Positions 14,041 through 25,800 of a stretch of DNA of 64,000 bases are shown piece by piece (within the stretch, counting starts at the first letter, position 1; each line of letters starts with the position of its first letter). Under the pieces are notes generated by a model, which ran no database searches, was not told the origin of the DNA, and saw only the letters and a program-made list of their open reading frames with translations. Origin of the DNA: Luidia sarsii (lineage: Eukaryota > Echinodermata > Asteroidea > Paxillosida > Luidiidae). The stretch spans positions 8,145,770-8,209,769 of the forward strand of contig OX465113.1 in assembly GCA_949987565.1 (NCBI GenBank). Reading direction: 5' to 3'. Made by a program: the position numbers and the translations under genes.

Positions 14041-14770
14041 TTCGTCTATATTCGTCTCTATTCGTCTCTATTCGTCTCTATTCGTCTCTATTCGTCTCTA
14101 TTCGTCTCTATTCGTCTCTATTCGTCTATATTCGTCTACATTCGTCTACATTCGTCTATATTCGTCTATATTCGTCTACATTCGTCTATATTCGTCTATA
14201 TTCGTCTATATTCGTCTATATTCGTCTATATTCGTCTATATTCGTCTACATTCGTCTACATTCGTCTATATTCGTCTACATTCGTCTATATTCGTCTATA
14301 TTCGTCTATATTCGTCTATATTCGTCTACATTCGTCTATATTAGTCTATATTCGTCTATATTCGTCTATATTCGTCTATATTCGTCTACATTCGTCTACA
14401 TTCGTCTATATTCGTCTATATTCGTCTATATTCGTTTACTTTAGTCTATATTAGTCTATATTCGTCTATATTCGTCTATATTCGTCTATATTCGTCTATA
14501 TTCGTCTATATTCGTCTATATTCGTCTATATTCGTCTATATTCGTCTATATTCGTCTATATTCGTTTGTATTCGTCTACATTCGTCTACATTCGTCTATA
14601 TTCGTCTACATTCGTCTATATTAGTCTATATTCGTCTATATTCGTCTATATTCGTCTATATTCGTCTATATTCGTCTATATTCGTCTATATTCGTCTATA
14701 TTCGTTTGTATTCGTCTATATTTATTCTTTTATATTTATTCGTCTATATTCGTCTATATTCGATCTATAT
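14041..14770. repeat. 10-bp tandem array, TTCGTCTATA
   Basis: Sixty-eight consecutive 10-bp units run from 14041 to 14720 without a single insertion or deletion, followed by a broken tail to about 14770. The main unit is TTCGTCTATA. Variants differ by substitution only: TTCGTCTCTA (units 2-8), TTCGTCTACA (scattered), TTAGTCTATA, TTCGTTTGTA and TTCGTTTACT. Open frames across it are by-products. Confidence 0.98.
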
Positions 14771-14876
14771 TTCAGTGAGGCCTACCGATAAGAATGAAGC
14801 GGTTCGCAAACTACGCAGACTACTACATAGTTACTGGAACTGGTTCATTGAAGGGTAGTTAATATATGTACGAGCC

Positions 14877-15360
14877 CTTGGCGTAACAATTGACAAACAT
14901 TTCCAACAACATACCCAAATTATATGAAAGTCTGCATCTTTTGCATTAAAATTAGGTAACTATACTTGACCAAAACACAATTGCAAAATTAACCCATGCG
15001 TTTGTGTCCTCCAACCTCGATTAGTTTGAATTCATATCCAACGAATACAGATACTGCCGCTATTTTTATTGGCTTGTTATTCTCTCTTGCAAAAATCCGA
15101 GCACAATATTGCCTTTTCGTCATTGGCTCCCCATACCCCATCGTATAACATTCAAAGTTCTCCTTCTGACATACAAAATTCTCCATGGTCTTGCTCCTGA
15201 TTATCTCTTAGAATTGATTTCCTTACGTTCTTCTAGTTCTTTGAGTCACTTCGATCATCATCAACCTTTCAGGTAACCCTCGGACATTGTACGATTACTA
15301 GATACGGCGACCAAGCTTCTTTAGTAAATGCCTCTACCCCTTTTATATTCCACGCAAGCT
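14877..15360 (+). pseudogene. Broken non-LTR retrotransposon, reverse transcriptase C-terminal part
   Basis: The plus strand, read across stops and frameshifts, gives the ordered conserved blocks of the C-terminal part of CR1/L2/Jockey-like reverse transcriptases. These are LGVTIDKHF, then KSASFALKLGNYT, then KLTHAFVSSNLD (usual form LxHAFVxSRLDYCN), then HWLPIPHRITFKVLLLTYK with ILHGLAPDYLLELI, and finally TRYGDQASLVNAS (usual form TRxYGDRAFSxAAP). At least four in-frame stops and two frame changes break it, so it is dead. The catalytic palm part is missing, as expected for a 5'-truncated copy. It starts about 100 bp after the 10-bp array. The clade assignment is tentative. Confidence 0.85.
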
Positions 15361-16084
15361 CAGTTGTGGGTCGGTCGAGGGAGGTGCACACCATCTTATT
15401 CCTTGTTTTTATTACCTCATTATTTTGTAAGCATTATTATACATGTATGATTTATTGAGAAAGCTTCTGATTCATAATTCTGGTATTTGTTCAAGTTCTG
15501 GTTGTAATTTGTAGACAGACAATGATACAATTAGAAATAGCTGTACTATGCGCCTTATATGTATTATGTTAGTTTCGCACAACACAATGAAATATCTTAT
15601 TTTCATTGTTTTTATTATGATCGTTATCATTGTTATAATTATCATTATTCGTCCTTCGAACGAATCAAATATGATGCATTTAAGTTCTCTTCTCTTCTCT
15701 TCGTCCTGGCTAATTGTCGACCTTTCTCCGGGTTGATCCCCATGTCAATTAATTGGCTCCATTTTAATTCCGATCCTTCCTTTTTGCCCATTGTTGATTT
15801 TGATTCTCTTTAACCCCTTTGCCGATTCGGATGCCAGGAAACCTTGGTTCCCCGTTTCTAAGCAGCCACGGGACGGATGGAAGCCTGCACTGGATTGTGC
15901 GTAGGAGATTGTTTCCGGTGGTGCAGCGTGCGTTGTGCGAGGCTACGCCGAGCGATACGGGATGATCACCGCTCAACGATTCGACCCAACCCGCAGGTTC
16001 CGTCATCGGAGAAAGAGACCCCTACACTTTCAGGAACAAAATGATTTTCATTAAATGTAATGTAAGCAAACTGCCAATTGACTT
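15361..16084. other. Possible retroelement 3' flank; no gene recognised
   Basis: AT-rich to about 15720 and probably the 3' region of the reverse transcriptase remnant, though no poly(A) or tandem tail was found. A short open frame at 15764-16006 (minus) is unrecognised. Confidence 0.35.
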
Positions 16085-16190
16085 AAAGCCCCTACACAAC
16101 ATTGATAAGATCGAAAAACAGAAATGTTCTCAGATTTACATATGAAACGTCAGTTTGAAGATGGTTATAGTAGAAACCTTGCACTGAATT
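16085..16190 (+). repeat. Dispersed repeat R1, short copy
   Basis: The block beginning AAAGCCCCTACACAACATTG and continuing AAGATCGAAAA, CAGATTTACAT, CAGTTTGAAGATG and GAAACCT is found again at 63476-63580 in the same orientation with about 80% identity. I recall similar sequence as an abundant short element in echinoderm DNA; that is memory, not a search result. Confidence 0.75.
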
Positions 16191-16805
16191 GAAGAAAGGT
16201 CCCACTAGGATCTAGAATCGTAATGTCAGGCACACCACACTCATTTTTGTAAAGATTTATTCATTTTAAGTTGGCATATGCTTCCCTATACCGTATATAT
16301 TTCAATGTGTCTTTTCCATGGTATATGGGTAAGTGCCACAAATCTGCTGCCATTTGCCAATAGTATGGATTTATTTACTAATTTCTGTTTATCTTAATAC
16401 ATTATGAAATAGACTCCCTGTCCACTACAATGCAATCATATTATGTATTGATGGCTATCTGTGACGTTAATGTGGAGCACGACTCGCCTATCCAGTATTA
16501 AGTGGACCGATTGACCATGGAAATATACATGTGCCATGGTCTTTGTACAGAGGAACTACGTTATGGGGTGTGGTGAACCGTCTGATTCTGTTGTCAAATC
16601 ACTTTGATTTTTTTTTCCTAAAAAGATCTTTGCTTCCACTAATTAGAGTGGTTACTTCTCTTTGTAAAAATTATATAGGGGTATCCATCTGATCAGCCTT
16701 TCTGCCTTTAAATACCTCACTTCTCATTCTTTTCATTCCAATAGCAAAACGATTGTCTATGTTCGTCTGTACTGCTTTCTAGTCATCCCATCTAATTTGT
16801 TTTGA
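16191..16805. other. No gene recognised
   Basis: AT-rich DNA without any recognised feature. Confidence 0.4.
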
Positions 16806-16902
16806 ACAAAGTGAAAAGTGGCAAAGACAACTTGGACTGACTGGGCCTGGACTTGAACCCGAACGTGAACCTGTGCTCATACCATCTGAACCATCCAGCC
16901 TT
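16806..16902 (-). mobile_element. tRNA-derived SINE, copy A
   Basis: Read on the minus strand, this gives a box A-like TTCAGATGGTATGAGC and a box B-like GGGTTCAAGTCC 30-40 bp apart, then CAGTCAGTCCAAGTTGTCTT and TTGCCAC. The same order of blocks, including the non-tRNA AAGTTxTCTTTGCCA tail, occurs at 31948-32060. The shared tail shows that this is a SINE family and not a tRNA gene: the acceptor and anticodon stems do not pair. Confidence 0.68.
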
Positions 16903-18030
16903 TAGATGGCCTACAGGCAACTATAGTCTTTGACGAGGAGGGGTGCCACCAAGAAGCAGGTTGTTTTGTGTTAAAGCCATTGAAGGTTCTTTACAAGACC
17001 TGACCTTTGGAATATTCCCCCAGCATTGCCTCTATTCCTGTTCTTATCCCTTCTTCGTGCCGTAATGTTCCATCATTATTCTTTTTAAACCTCGAAGCAC
17101 TGTCTATCATTTCAATCCCCTTTATGACAATGTGGAAATAAATGTTGAGTTGAACTTTGCTATAAATGAGCCAACGGTATTCATGGAACATTTGCAGCGT
17201 TACGATTAGAACTGATGGTGATGCAGAGGTAGGCCTATATTCTCAATGAACACTGCATTTTCAACGAGAAAAATGACATTACTGAACGTGTTCAGATAAG
17301 ATTAGAAAACTTGCATGGTGAAAGTACCAAGTGGAAGGTCTGTGGTGACAACATGTAAAACATTCTTTTTTGGGACGGAGTGTGGCTCTGAAAAGAGCCG
17401 GTAACTCAACGTTTCGGCCAATGTGTACATAACATAATCTATCAGTCCCTCTGTGCGCTGCTAATTTATAGTCGGCCAAATCAGTGGATAATAACGCGCC
17501 TTGTGATACAGTAGCGTCCGGCAGTCGGACTGCGGACATTGACTGAGTCCCACACGGCGTGTCTTCCCGCAGTATATTGCCCCAAACCCGAGAGTCGGCA
17601 GTGACCGTCCATGGGTTTTACCGGACAATGAAGCATCTTGGAGGCCATGGTATACACACTGCCGTCCACTGATAAGCTTCCCCCATAGTGTGACATCTTC
17701 AAAACATTCTTGCTATGCTGACCAAGTTGCAGTTACGTATACCGCCCATTGTTAATGGATTCTTAACTGCCCTGGATGATATTGTCCCCAATGCCTTTCA
17801 CTTAACTCAGGTGATTTGATGTTGCATGTTGTTAGTGTTTACTTAAAAAAACAACCCACCTTTGTATCAGTTAATTAATTTCACTCTAAAGGATGACCCG
17901 TGTACCAGATAGGGAACCTTCCCATGGATTCATTCGCAGATGTTGTCAATTAATTTGCTTCAAATAGCTTGGTCTGTTTTGAATTAACCCAATCACAAGA
18001 AGTCACCGAAAAATGAAATGTAATCTACAA
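16903..18030. other. No gene recognised
   Basis: No gene recognised. Contains one TAGGCCTA octamer near 17229 and short unrecognised frames at 17279-17702 (minus). Confidence 0.4.
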
Positions 18031-18130
18031 AAATGTTGCAAACTGCTTAGTGACTAAAATGACCAAAATGCAAATGCCATAAATTAGGCCAGCCTTACTT
18101 TCTGCTAGGATCATCCTAATTAACTCTTAA
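18031..18130 (-). mobile_element. Penelope-like element 3'-end fragment, copy 2
   Basis: On the minus strand it contains TTTTGGTCATTTTAGTCACT followed by AAGCAGTTTGCAACAT. This matches the extreme 3' part of the element at 54.4 kb (TTTTGGTAATTTTAGTCAGT, AAGCAGTTTGCAACAT). The upstream CTAGxx...AGGCxxxCC block is recognisable but diverged. No coding sequence remains. Confidence 0.68.
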
Positions 18131-21100
18131 CGTCAGGCCATCCTTATTTATTTTATGAAAATTGAAAAGTGAGAAAATGGCATTTGTCTCACTTTGGAGA
18201 TGGGCCCTTATTGTTTAAAATGATGCATATTACCCTTGTGCCATTTGTGACCATGGAGTTTCGACTTTGGTCAGGAATCCATGTGACGTGTTCTGGACTA
18301 CGCACTCTGATTGGTTCAGTGATTGTCACGTGATTAAAGTCGTAGCAGACCGTGTGTTGGATGATGCATGGGCGTTGTGACGTTATACATCCCCGTTATC
18401 GTGAGTGTGAAGGCAGGGTCCATTTGGGGTAACCCATGCCTACCCAGGGGAAGCTAATCGAAGTCACCACGGAGCAAGGGAACGCTGGTTTTCTGGTATC
18501 GGATTGCATACATAGGTCTTACCTTCGTGCTGCACGTTAGTAGGTCTTACCTTCGTGCGGCACGCTTTGTGGAGGCAAGCAGATACCGGACGAGAAATAT
18601 TAAGCGCTGCTTCGCCTGCTTCGTCAAACTGCAAAGGTTGTGACAACATTGCCAACTGTTTTCTGCCAAATTCCTCAGATTTTCATCATTTTTGGTGAGA
18701 CGTGAGACGTGGAAGGGAGTTGGGGTGTTGGTCGCCGTTTAAGTTTCGATGTCATAGACATGGCATAGAATTTTAGCAAGTCATAATGTGGATAAAAATA
18801 GATGGATGTAATTCAGACACGAAAGGGGGACATTCGTGGGACATTTTTCTTTCAAATCAAACAATACGTTGGGAGTTTTAGCTAATTGACAGCAATATTA
18901 CCCCAGCACCTCCATGTTGATTGATGGAGCAAATTGCTGGTTAGCTCCGCCTAACTTTGCCGCAGGTTGGATCCGCTTGCCAATAGAGTATTCCATTGCA
19001 GTACATCGCCCGCTGGCAAGTTTGGCAAGACTTATACCTGTAGTTTCATAATTCAAGTAACTGTTTTTCTTCCAGCTCTGACACCGGGGATCGTGGTATC
19101 TTTCCCAGCCTCGGCGCTCAGGAGCAAGGCTTCGCCAGGCGGTTCCCACGTTCGCCCGCGGACCAACGGGTTGGTTGCAATTACAGGCCTGCTCGTATTG
19201 TGCAGGGGGCACCCGCCTATACAGGCTGGTTACATACCGGCAGCTTGCCAATCCATCGTGCGGACACATAGACACAAGGACACGGGTAACCAGACCGCTC
19301 GTCGACTTAAATAGCAACAGTTTTAATAGACTCTTTCTCTCACTCTCTCTCGCCCAAAGTGCGAAGTCGCATGGCGCCTGTCCGAGGAGGGAGTGGATGG
19401 TTAAGGGGTTGGGGTCGGGAAGCCATACAGCGTGTATCTATGTACATATACATCACATATCCTCTAATATTGAACTATATCATTACACCGATCTCGAGAA
19501 GAGAAACTAAAATAGTCCAAACCTGATAGCTCTGCGTGGGTCAGCCTATAGCTCCATCACAGACACGGTAGCCGAGTAGCATTGCCTTGCATTCCACGTC
19601 GGCTTGGTATGTATAGTATTTACATTATCTTCTTTACAATCCAGCTTCTGGGCTGACACGTGTATACACAGAAATGTCCTCAGAGTAGAAAAAGCTACAC
19701 AAAATATTGTCTAACGAGAAAAAATAACCACGGGGCAAGACATGTATCAGCATTTGAGTTTTCGCGATAACAACGTTACAGTGTGCATTTTTTTTTTAGG
19801 TAAGAAAAATAGTCCAAACCAAAACCAAGTTTGACGTTTAAGTTTTTAAGCTAGGCCAACATACTAGGAAATTAAGTGATTTTTGTTCAAAAGTATGATT
19901 TAAAAAATAGAGGATTCTACCCCCTGTCACTGTAAACCACCCGGTCTTGTAATATCACAATATGCAGTCAATATGTACCCAGATCCCAGCTTTGCAACCA
20001 TCAAAACAAATGTTCACATAACGATTCTGCCCACCTGTATCTACCCAACGTTTCTATTGTTTCCCTGGGTGAAGATCAATGGCACATATCCACTTCATTC
20101 GAGTAGGCCGTGAGACGAATATTCATGAGTCAATATTTTTGTTCTATTTTTGCGATGAGGACTTTATCCAGTTATTTGTATCCACTGAAACCGCAAACAA
20201 TTTGTTTGACTCGCTATACCTCCACCGTTACTTACCTACAAACCTGAAATATTGATTTATCATTTCATCTTCAAGCCACGATTGCGCTTATCTATCCGGC
20301 TTTTAAACTGATGACCTATAACGCCCAGGTCCCCTATTTCCGAACCTAGAAAATGGGATATTCTATACAGTTATCCAACGATCGTCCAATTGATTTGATG
20401 GATAAAATAGCCTTCCCCGACGACCCCCATCTTCAAATTAATAAGGAGTATCTACAGCGTTTCGGTACTAATGCAAATTGGACGTAAATGGGCAAACTAG
20501 TCGGCATGCATCTTCCCTCCTCTTCCCACTCAAGCCACCCGAGCTGCTAGATTCTAGACGACATGGCTAAACGTTTCCCTCCAAAGAGATTGTCGAATGG
20601 AGAGGGAGAAGGAGAAGGTTGCAAATATTATTCCCCAACCGGTGGAGTAGGGCCGGGCATTTGAGCCGGCATGCACGGTGCATGGCCCCCTAAAAACACT
20701 CCAGAGGCCGCATCCAACATGCAAAGCTCGAGTTAACCGAGATGACGGCGGGAAAGATGCGGAGAGTAAGGGGGTGGAATGCCAGTGAGCAATTCAATAC
20801 ATCCCTATACGAATCCCGGGCCTATAAAACCTGACAACTACTTGAGTCTTGCATGCATAAACTCACACATACTCCGAAACAACACACGAGGGTCGATTTT
20901 TTTCGTTCTCTTCTACTCTTTCTCTCTCTCTCCTCTCTTTGCCCTTCCCCCTCCCCCTTGTACATTCCCCCGTCACTTTTCTAACCCCATCATCATCTCC
21001 TTCTGCTTCGGCTTTTTCAGCAGGGAGAGGAGGAGGAGAAGAGGAGCAAGGACAAAACCCGACCGTCGAGGTTTTCAGTGCGGCAGTCCGGAACCACTTT

Positions 21101-21666
21101 CACTCTTCAACCGTTTATCACATCGGTTCCGCGGCAAATTGGGTAAAACAACTCGGTATGCTCTCTTGGGTCCTCTCGCCTAGCGCTTTTTATAAAGGGC
21201 CTCGCGGGACGGTCCCAGTTTTTTTCAGACTTTTTTTTTTTTGGGGGGGGGGGCAAATGATTAAAAAAGACAGTTGGGTCGAACAAACACTCGACTTGAA
21301 CCTCATAAATAGCGGCTAATCCTTTTGAGCAAGTCCTCACTTCTGGCAGTCGTGAAGGGAACTTAAAACAACCAACCCCAGTACCAGTCGTGACGCAGTG
21401 AAGTCCCATCATAAAACACGGTTTATGTTATTACAAAGATCATGCTCTTTTAACTTCTTATTTGGTTGGTGGGTGGGTGGGGCTGTGGTTGTGCCAGAGG
21501 AGGCGCGGTGGTGTTGGATAACTAGTTGACGGCTATTGGATGTCGACGGAGGTTTCATGAGGCAAACGGCTGCCGATGATGTTTTTACAAATAGTGGGCG
21601 GACGTCTGCTGACCCAAATACATTTTCCACAAACATGGTATTGCCAAAGCCGATTCAAACTAATCA
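18131..21666. other. No gene recognised
   Basis: No gene recognised in 3.5 kb downstream of DMRT. Frames at 18898-19317 (139 codons, minus) and 18967-19314 (plus) overlap on opposite strands and match no family. A G11 run and T run lie at 21228-21251. Confidence 0.4.
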
Positions 21667-21672
21667 TTTATT
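21667..21672 (-). promoter_or_regulatory. Candidate DMRT polyadenylation signal AATAAA
   Basis: TTTATT on the plus strand reads AATAAA on the minus strand, about 265 bases past the DMRT stop codon. It is the first exact AATAAA I find downstream. The DNA around it is AT-rich. The hexamer is common by chance in such DNA, so its use is inferred only from position. Confidence 0.4.
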
Positions 21673-21936
21673 AAATATACAAATTCGGCAATTTTTTTTA
21701 AATGCCATAATATCTTATTTTACGTTTGGATTAAATACAAAACCAGAATGAGATAAGAACAGAATGACCAGCAAAACAACGATATTATGAACAAACGCGA
21801 CAGGTAAGCTGTCAAAATGATTACTTCTAGAATAACTTATAGGGGATTTCTTCTGCGATCGTTACGTCATGTATTCATACACAGCGAAAATGTTACAGTA
21901 AGAGCAGAGTTCGCCGAGTTGGGCTTCCCGGAGCGT

Positions 21937-22892
21937 CTATTCGGAATCCACAGCGCTGTTGGCTACGGAGCCCTCCGTGGTACCAGACGGCGACTTCTCG
22001 GGCTCACTGTGCAGGCTGGTCCGACTGACAGGGCACTGGATGCAGTCGGGGGGACAGGTGGCGTAGGGGGCGAAGATGAGCCGGGGGTAGCCCTCGCCGG
22101 CGGTCGGGAACTTGCCCGACAAGTGGAAGGGGTGCAGGGCGGGGAAAGCGAAGCGCGGCGAACCCATGGCGGGACTGGACAGACTGGACGGGAGTTCACC
22201 CACCGAGCTGGGGGCGAAGAGCGGGGTACGACCCAGTAGGGCCTCGGCGTGGAACGGGTGTGGTGGCCGTGGAGCAAACAGCATGGGCACCGAGGAGCCG
22301 CTCGCACTGGACGGGGGCAGAGGGGTGAAGGCGGACTTCATGCTGCCCACCGGGTGCTTCTCGCTGGCCAGCGAAGACCTGAAGGCCGCTGGCAGTCCGT
22401 GCACCCCAGGGGCGGGTCCGAAGCCGGCCTCCCCACCGGCCAGACCAGGCCGGTCCCCACGGGGTAAGGAGGGTGCAGCCACGCCCGCTCCCGGCCCAGC
22501 CCCGCCCGGGGAATGCTGCTGCTGCTGTTGCTGCTGTGCAGCGGACGATGTTTCCTCGCTGGCCGATAGGAAGTGTTCGATAGCTTTGACAAGGTCACCG
22601 CTGCAGCCCTGTAGGACCAGCTCCAGCACGGCCTTCCTCTGGGCCGGGAACAGCCGGGTCAGAATCTCGATGGGAGTCAGCCTGCCCGGACGGAAATTGG
22701 AGACGAAGCTGGCCGCGAACCCGTTGAAGGTGTCCAGCGAAGAGGTGCCGCCTTTGCCCTTAGCGGACGAGCTGTGCCGGTGGTGGTGGTTGTGGTTGTT
22801 ATTGTTGCGTTCGGTGCTAGCCTGGCCGCTAGAGGGCGTGCTCCGCCCGCCGTTCTCCTTGTCTGCCTCCGACTCGCTCTTCACGTGGTTGT
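21937..22892 (-). CDS. DMRT93B: DMRT transcription factor, coding exon 2 (DMA domain, C-terminus)
   Basis: This is the second and last coding exon. A pyrimidine-rich tract ending in CTCGCAG (acceptor AG at 22894-22893) precedes it. The first two bases complete Asp140, so the frame joins exon 1 exactly, giving about 457 residues in all. In order it encodes a charged, Asn/His-rich stretch (140-190), the DMA domain (about 210-248, LTPIEILTRLFPAQRKAVL followed by ELVLQGCSGDLVKAIEHFL), a run of seven Gln (259-265), a long Gly/Pro/Ala/Ser-rich part, and a C-terminal block containing LHPFHLSGKF and a Cys cluster (C419, C423, C426). The DMA domain is a small helical module related to CUE/UBA ubiquitin-binding folds. 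It is found only in the DMRTA, DMRT3 and DMRT93B branches, so it confirms the subgroup range. The ending AIEHFLS fits DMRT93B better than DMRTA. The frame closes at a TAG, 21939-21937. The exon is GC-rich, unlike the AT-rich DNA around it. Confidence 0.92.
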
Positions 22893-25800
22893 CTGCGAGG
22901 CGAGATGAGAAAGACAAGACAGTCAACTATAAACCAGGGACCTGGAACGGAACTCATGGCCACAAACCCCCTCTATACCTCCCCGACAACGGCTGGTTGT
23001 CAGCCGTCACCACAAATGATAAGTACGCCAGTGCACACATCACCTAGAACCAGATGCCCTTTTTTCTGATCCTGGACAGCAACATACATCATGTAAAGGG
23101 CTGTGCTGTGTTTAACCATATCCAATCAATAGGTCCAACAATGTAACTTAAGGATTGAAGGTGTGTGCATCATCGTAGCGTCCCTCTTCCCCTCTCTACC
23201 TTTCCCATCATGCCTATCGAGCGACTTGTGTCTGGGGCTTCGCTCGGCCAGAATCTTGACATGAATGGATGACAACTTATTGCATTGCCGGGAAATAAAA
23301 ACAAAACAGCCACCCTACAGGGGTGGGATGGTGGATGAGTGAGCCACCCCTCGAAAAGCGTGTACCTTTGGGGACACGTGCTTAAGGGTGGTTCATTTTT
23401 GTATTCCTTTTCTTGTTTCGTCAGTTGGAAGGCCATTAGGGGACCAATCGACACAGCGTAACGGACAGAACACGCAGTGGTGGAAGGCAGGTGATGGTGG
23501 TTTGGCGGCACACGCGATAGTGGAGGCGTGGGTGGGTGTGCAAGGCCGGTACATTATCTGGTCTTGTGCAGACGACGTGAAACCCATGTCGGGGAAAAGA
23601 AGTGGTGATAGTATAGGGACGCCTCGAATTGGTGAGAGTGAATATGACATGCGTTATTGACATCGTTATCAGCAACAACAGCGGCAGAGGAAGAGCGAAG
23701 GAGCAAGACAAGGCGCACTATGAGCAACAGCGGTGTGCCCAACAGCCAAGGTACAAAAAGAGACAACAAGTCAGCATGAGCAAGGAGGATAATAAGCACC
23801 ATAGAGAACATACAAACACGAATAGCAGCAGCAGAAACAGAAGCAATAGCCAAAAAGTTCACATGACATCTTGATAGAACACTGCCCTGTGGAATAAAGC
23901 ATTTAAAGACGTTACTGCAGATGATAGAGGGTATCCTCCTTCTTAAACCAAACCGAAGACCAATGATCATTAGTGTCGCGAGCATCTTTAAATTCGAATC
24001 ATCTCAATTCACATCCTGCCTCTGCACCCACAATGGAAACAAAGACTCCGTTACGCCGTCTCTCTGCAGCCAACATCCAACATCCATCGTCAATTCTTTT
24101 AATGAGAAGTTAGGGGAGAGAGCGAGGAGACAGGGACGAATAAAATCACCCTAAATCAAATACATGTAGACCGTATTTCACTTGGTTGCTCATCCGTATT
24201 TGCTGTATAGTAGCAACAGGTGCGCGGTGCATGGCATGCCCGCCACACCGACTTCTACGGGCCCTGCTCCAGTCCGTACACAGGGACCTGTTTGCCCGCT
24301 CGATGGTAAATCGTTATAGTATGTAACGCTCTGAATGACTGGGACAATTATTGAGCAAACTGCGAACAGAAAGGAGCGAAACTGTTGAAATTGATTTGAT
24401 ATGTCCACACACTTATTGCCCATTCTTGTGCACATTTCTTTTACGTTGGGTGTGTGAAAGGGTTGTAAGGGTTGAAAGGGCGTGAAACGAATGTAATTAG
24501 TATAGTATAACCATGGTATAATTGCGCTTTGTCTATCGTCCCTACTACGATCTATCATCCCTGACCAAAAATAAACAAACGAATAAATAAATAGATAAAT
24601 AATATAAAAGGAGGAGTCAGTTCCAGCTTTCTCAGGCATCAGAGAGACCGGGTTTACCGCGCAAGCTTTCATATGATTAGAATATAACCGATTTATGTAC
24701 CAAAAGCACGCCCAATAAAGCCATGCTTACTCTAGCGATCCCTTTGACAAAAGGCTCGTTTATGCATTTCAAGCAAGTTTCCATTGCAATAATTATGGTG
24801 GGAAGATGGTGACAGCATGCGCACTCACTGTCTGGGTGTCTCTATCGGTAACCTGAGTTAGACAAACAGCCCAATACCGAGCCAACACAACCACTGACTA
24901 CCCTCCCTCGTTCTTGGTGCCGCCCATAACAATTCCTACCCGTCGACTTTGGACGTGTTGCTCTCCCTTCGTCAGATCAGCTCAAAATCAGTCGTGTGCA
25001 TTTTCGTTAACTTTCCAAATGACGGTGACTTACACGCTTAAGGTTCCTTCAAAACACCGATTTTCGTTAAATGCGGGACACAGTTGATTTCAGAAAGCTT
25101 TCAATTTTCCTTAAAACGAAATACAATCAACCTGGTGTGAAATTGAGTTGAAATTAGCCGGGGACAATCTAAACAATCCCAGACTATTTCTGTTATCTCC
25201 AGATATCGATCGGGTGACTGATATTTCAGTGGAACCTTTTTCATCGGACTGCGAGTGTATAATATGGCCTGAATACCCAGGCAGTTTAGACCGAGGAATT
25301 ATAGGGAATGACAGGAGGAAAAAATAACATGGAATTTTAGCCATGGTCCCTTCGGTCGTTTTAATATCAACAACCGTGTAATGTTGATGTGGCAGTGCAC
25401 CCGAGGCAGTGGTCCATAGCCAGCATATAAACACACCATCTATAAAACAAATGCTAAATGGTATAAAAGTTGAAGAAAATGAAAGACGTGAGAGAAAAGT
25501 GTGTTTTAAATGCAGGCAACGGAAAATTGGCTTAAAATCATTGATCTTTTCCCTTTCTCTCCTTAACGGGCCTAGAGGGGGATATATCACTTTGACTCCT
25601 TTTGTTGTGATTTTTCTAATGAAGGAGCGATCTTTTGGGCCAACTAATGCAGAACAGCTTTTTAATGGATTTTACACTTGAGGGGGTAGACCGTATAGCC
25701 TGAAGGGTACAGGGAGGGAGGGAAGGAAGAATTGACGGGGGAGTTTGGGAGAAGAGGAGGTTACTGGAGCTATACATCTCTTGCAAGGGGAGGGAGGGAG

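Noticed and set aside
22112..23047. 311-codon plus-strand open frame
   Set aside because: Antisense to DMRT exon 2, whose high GC content keeps the opposite strand open; the translation resembles nothing.
23554..23985. Reverse transcriptase, from a PQGSVLS match on the minus strand
   Set aside because: Only this short string matches; no neighbouring reverse transcriptase block is present in the frame.
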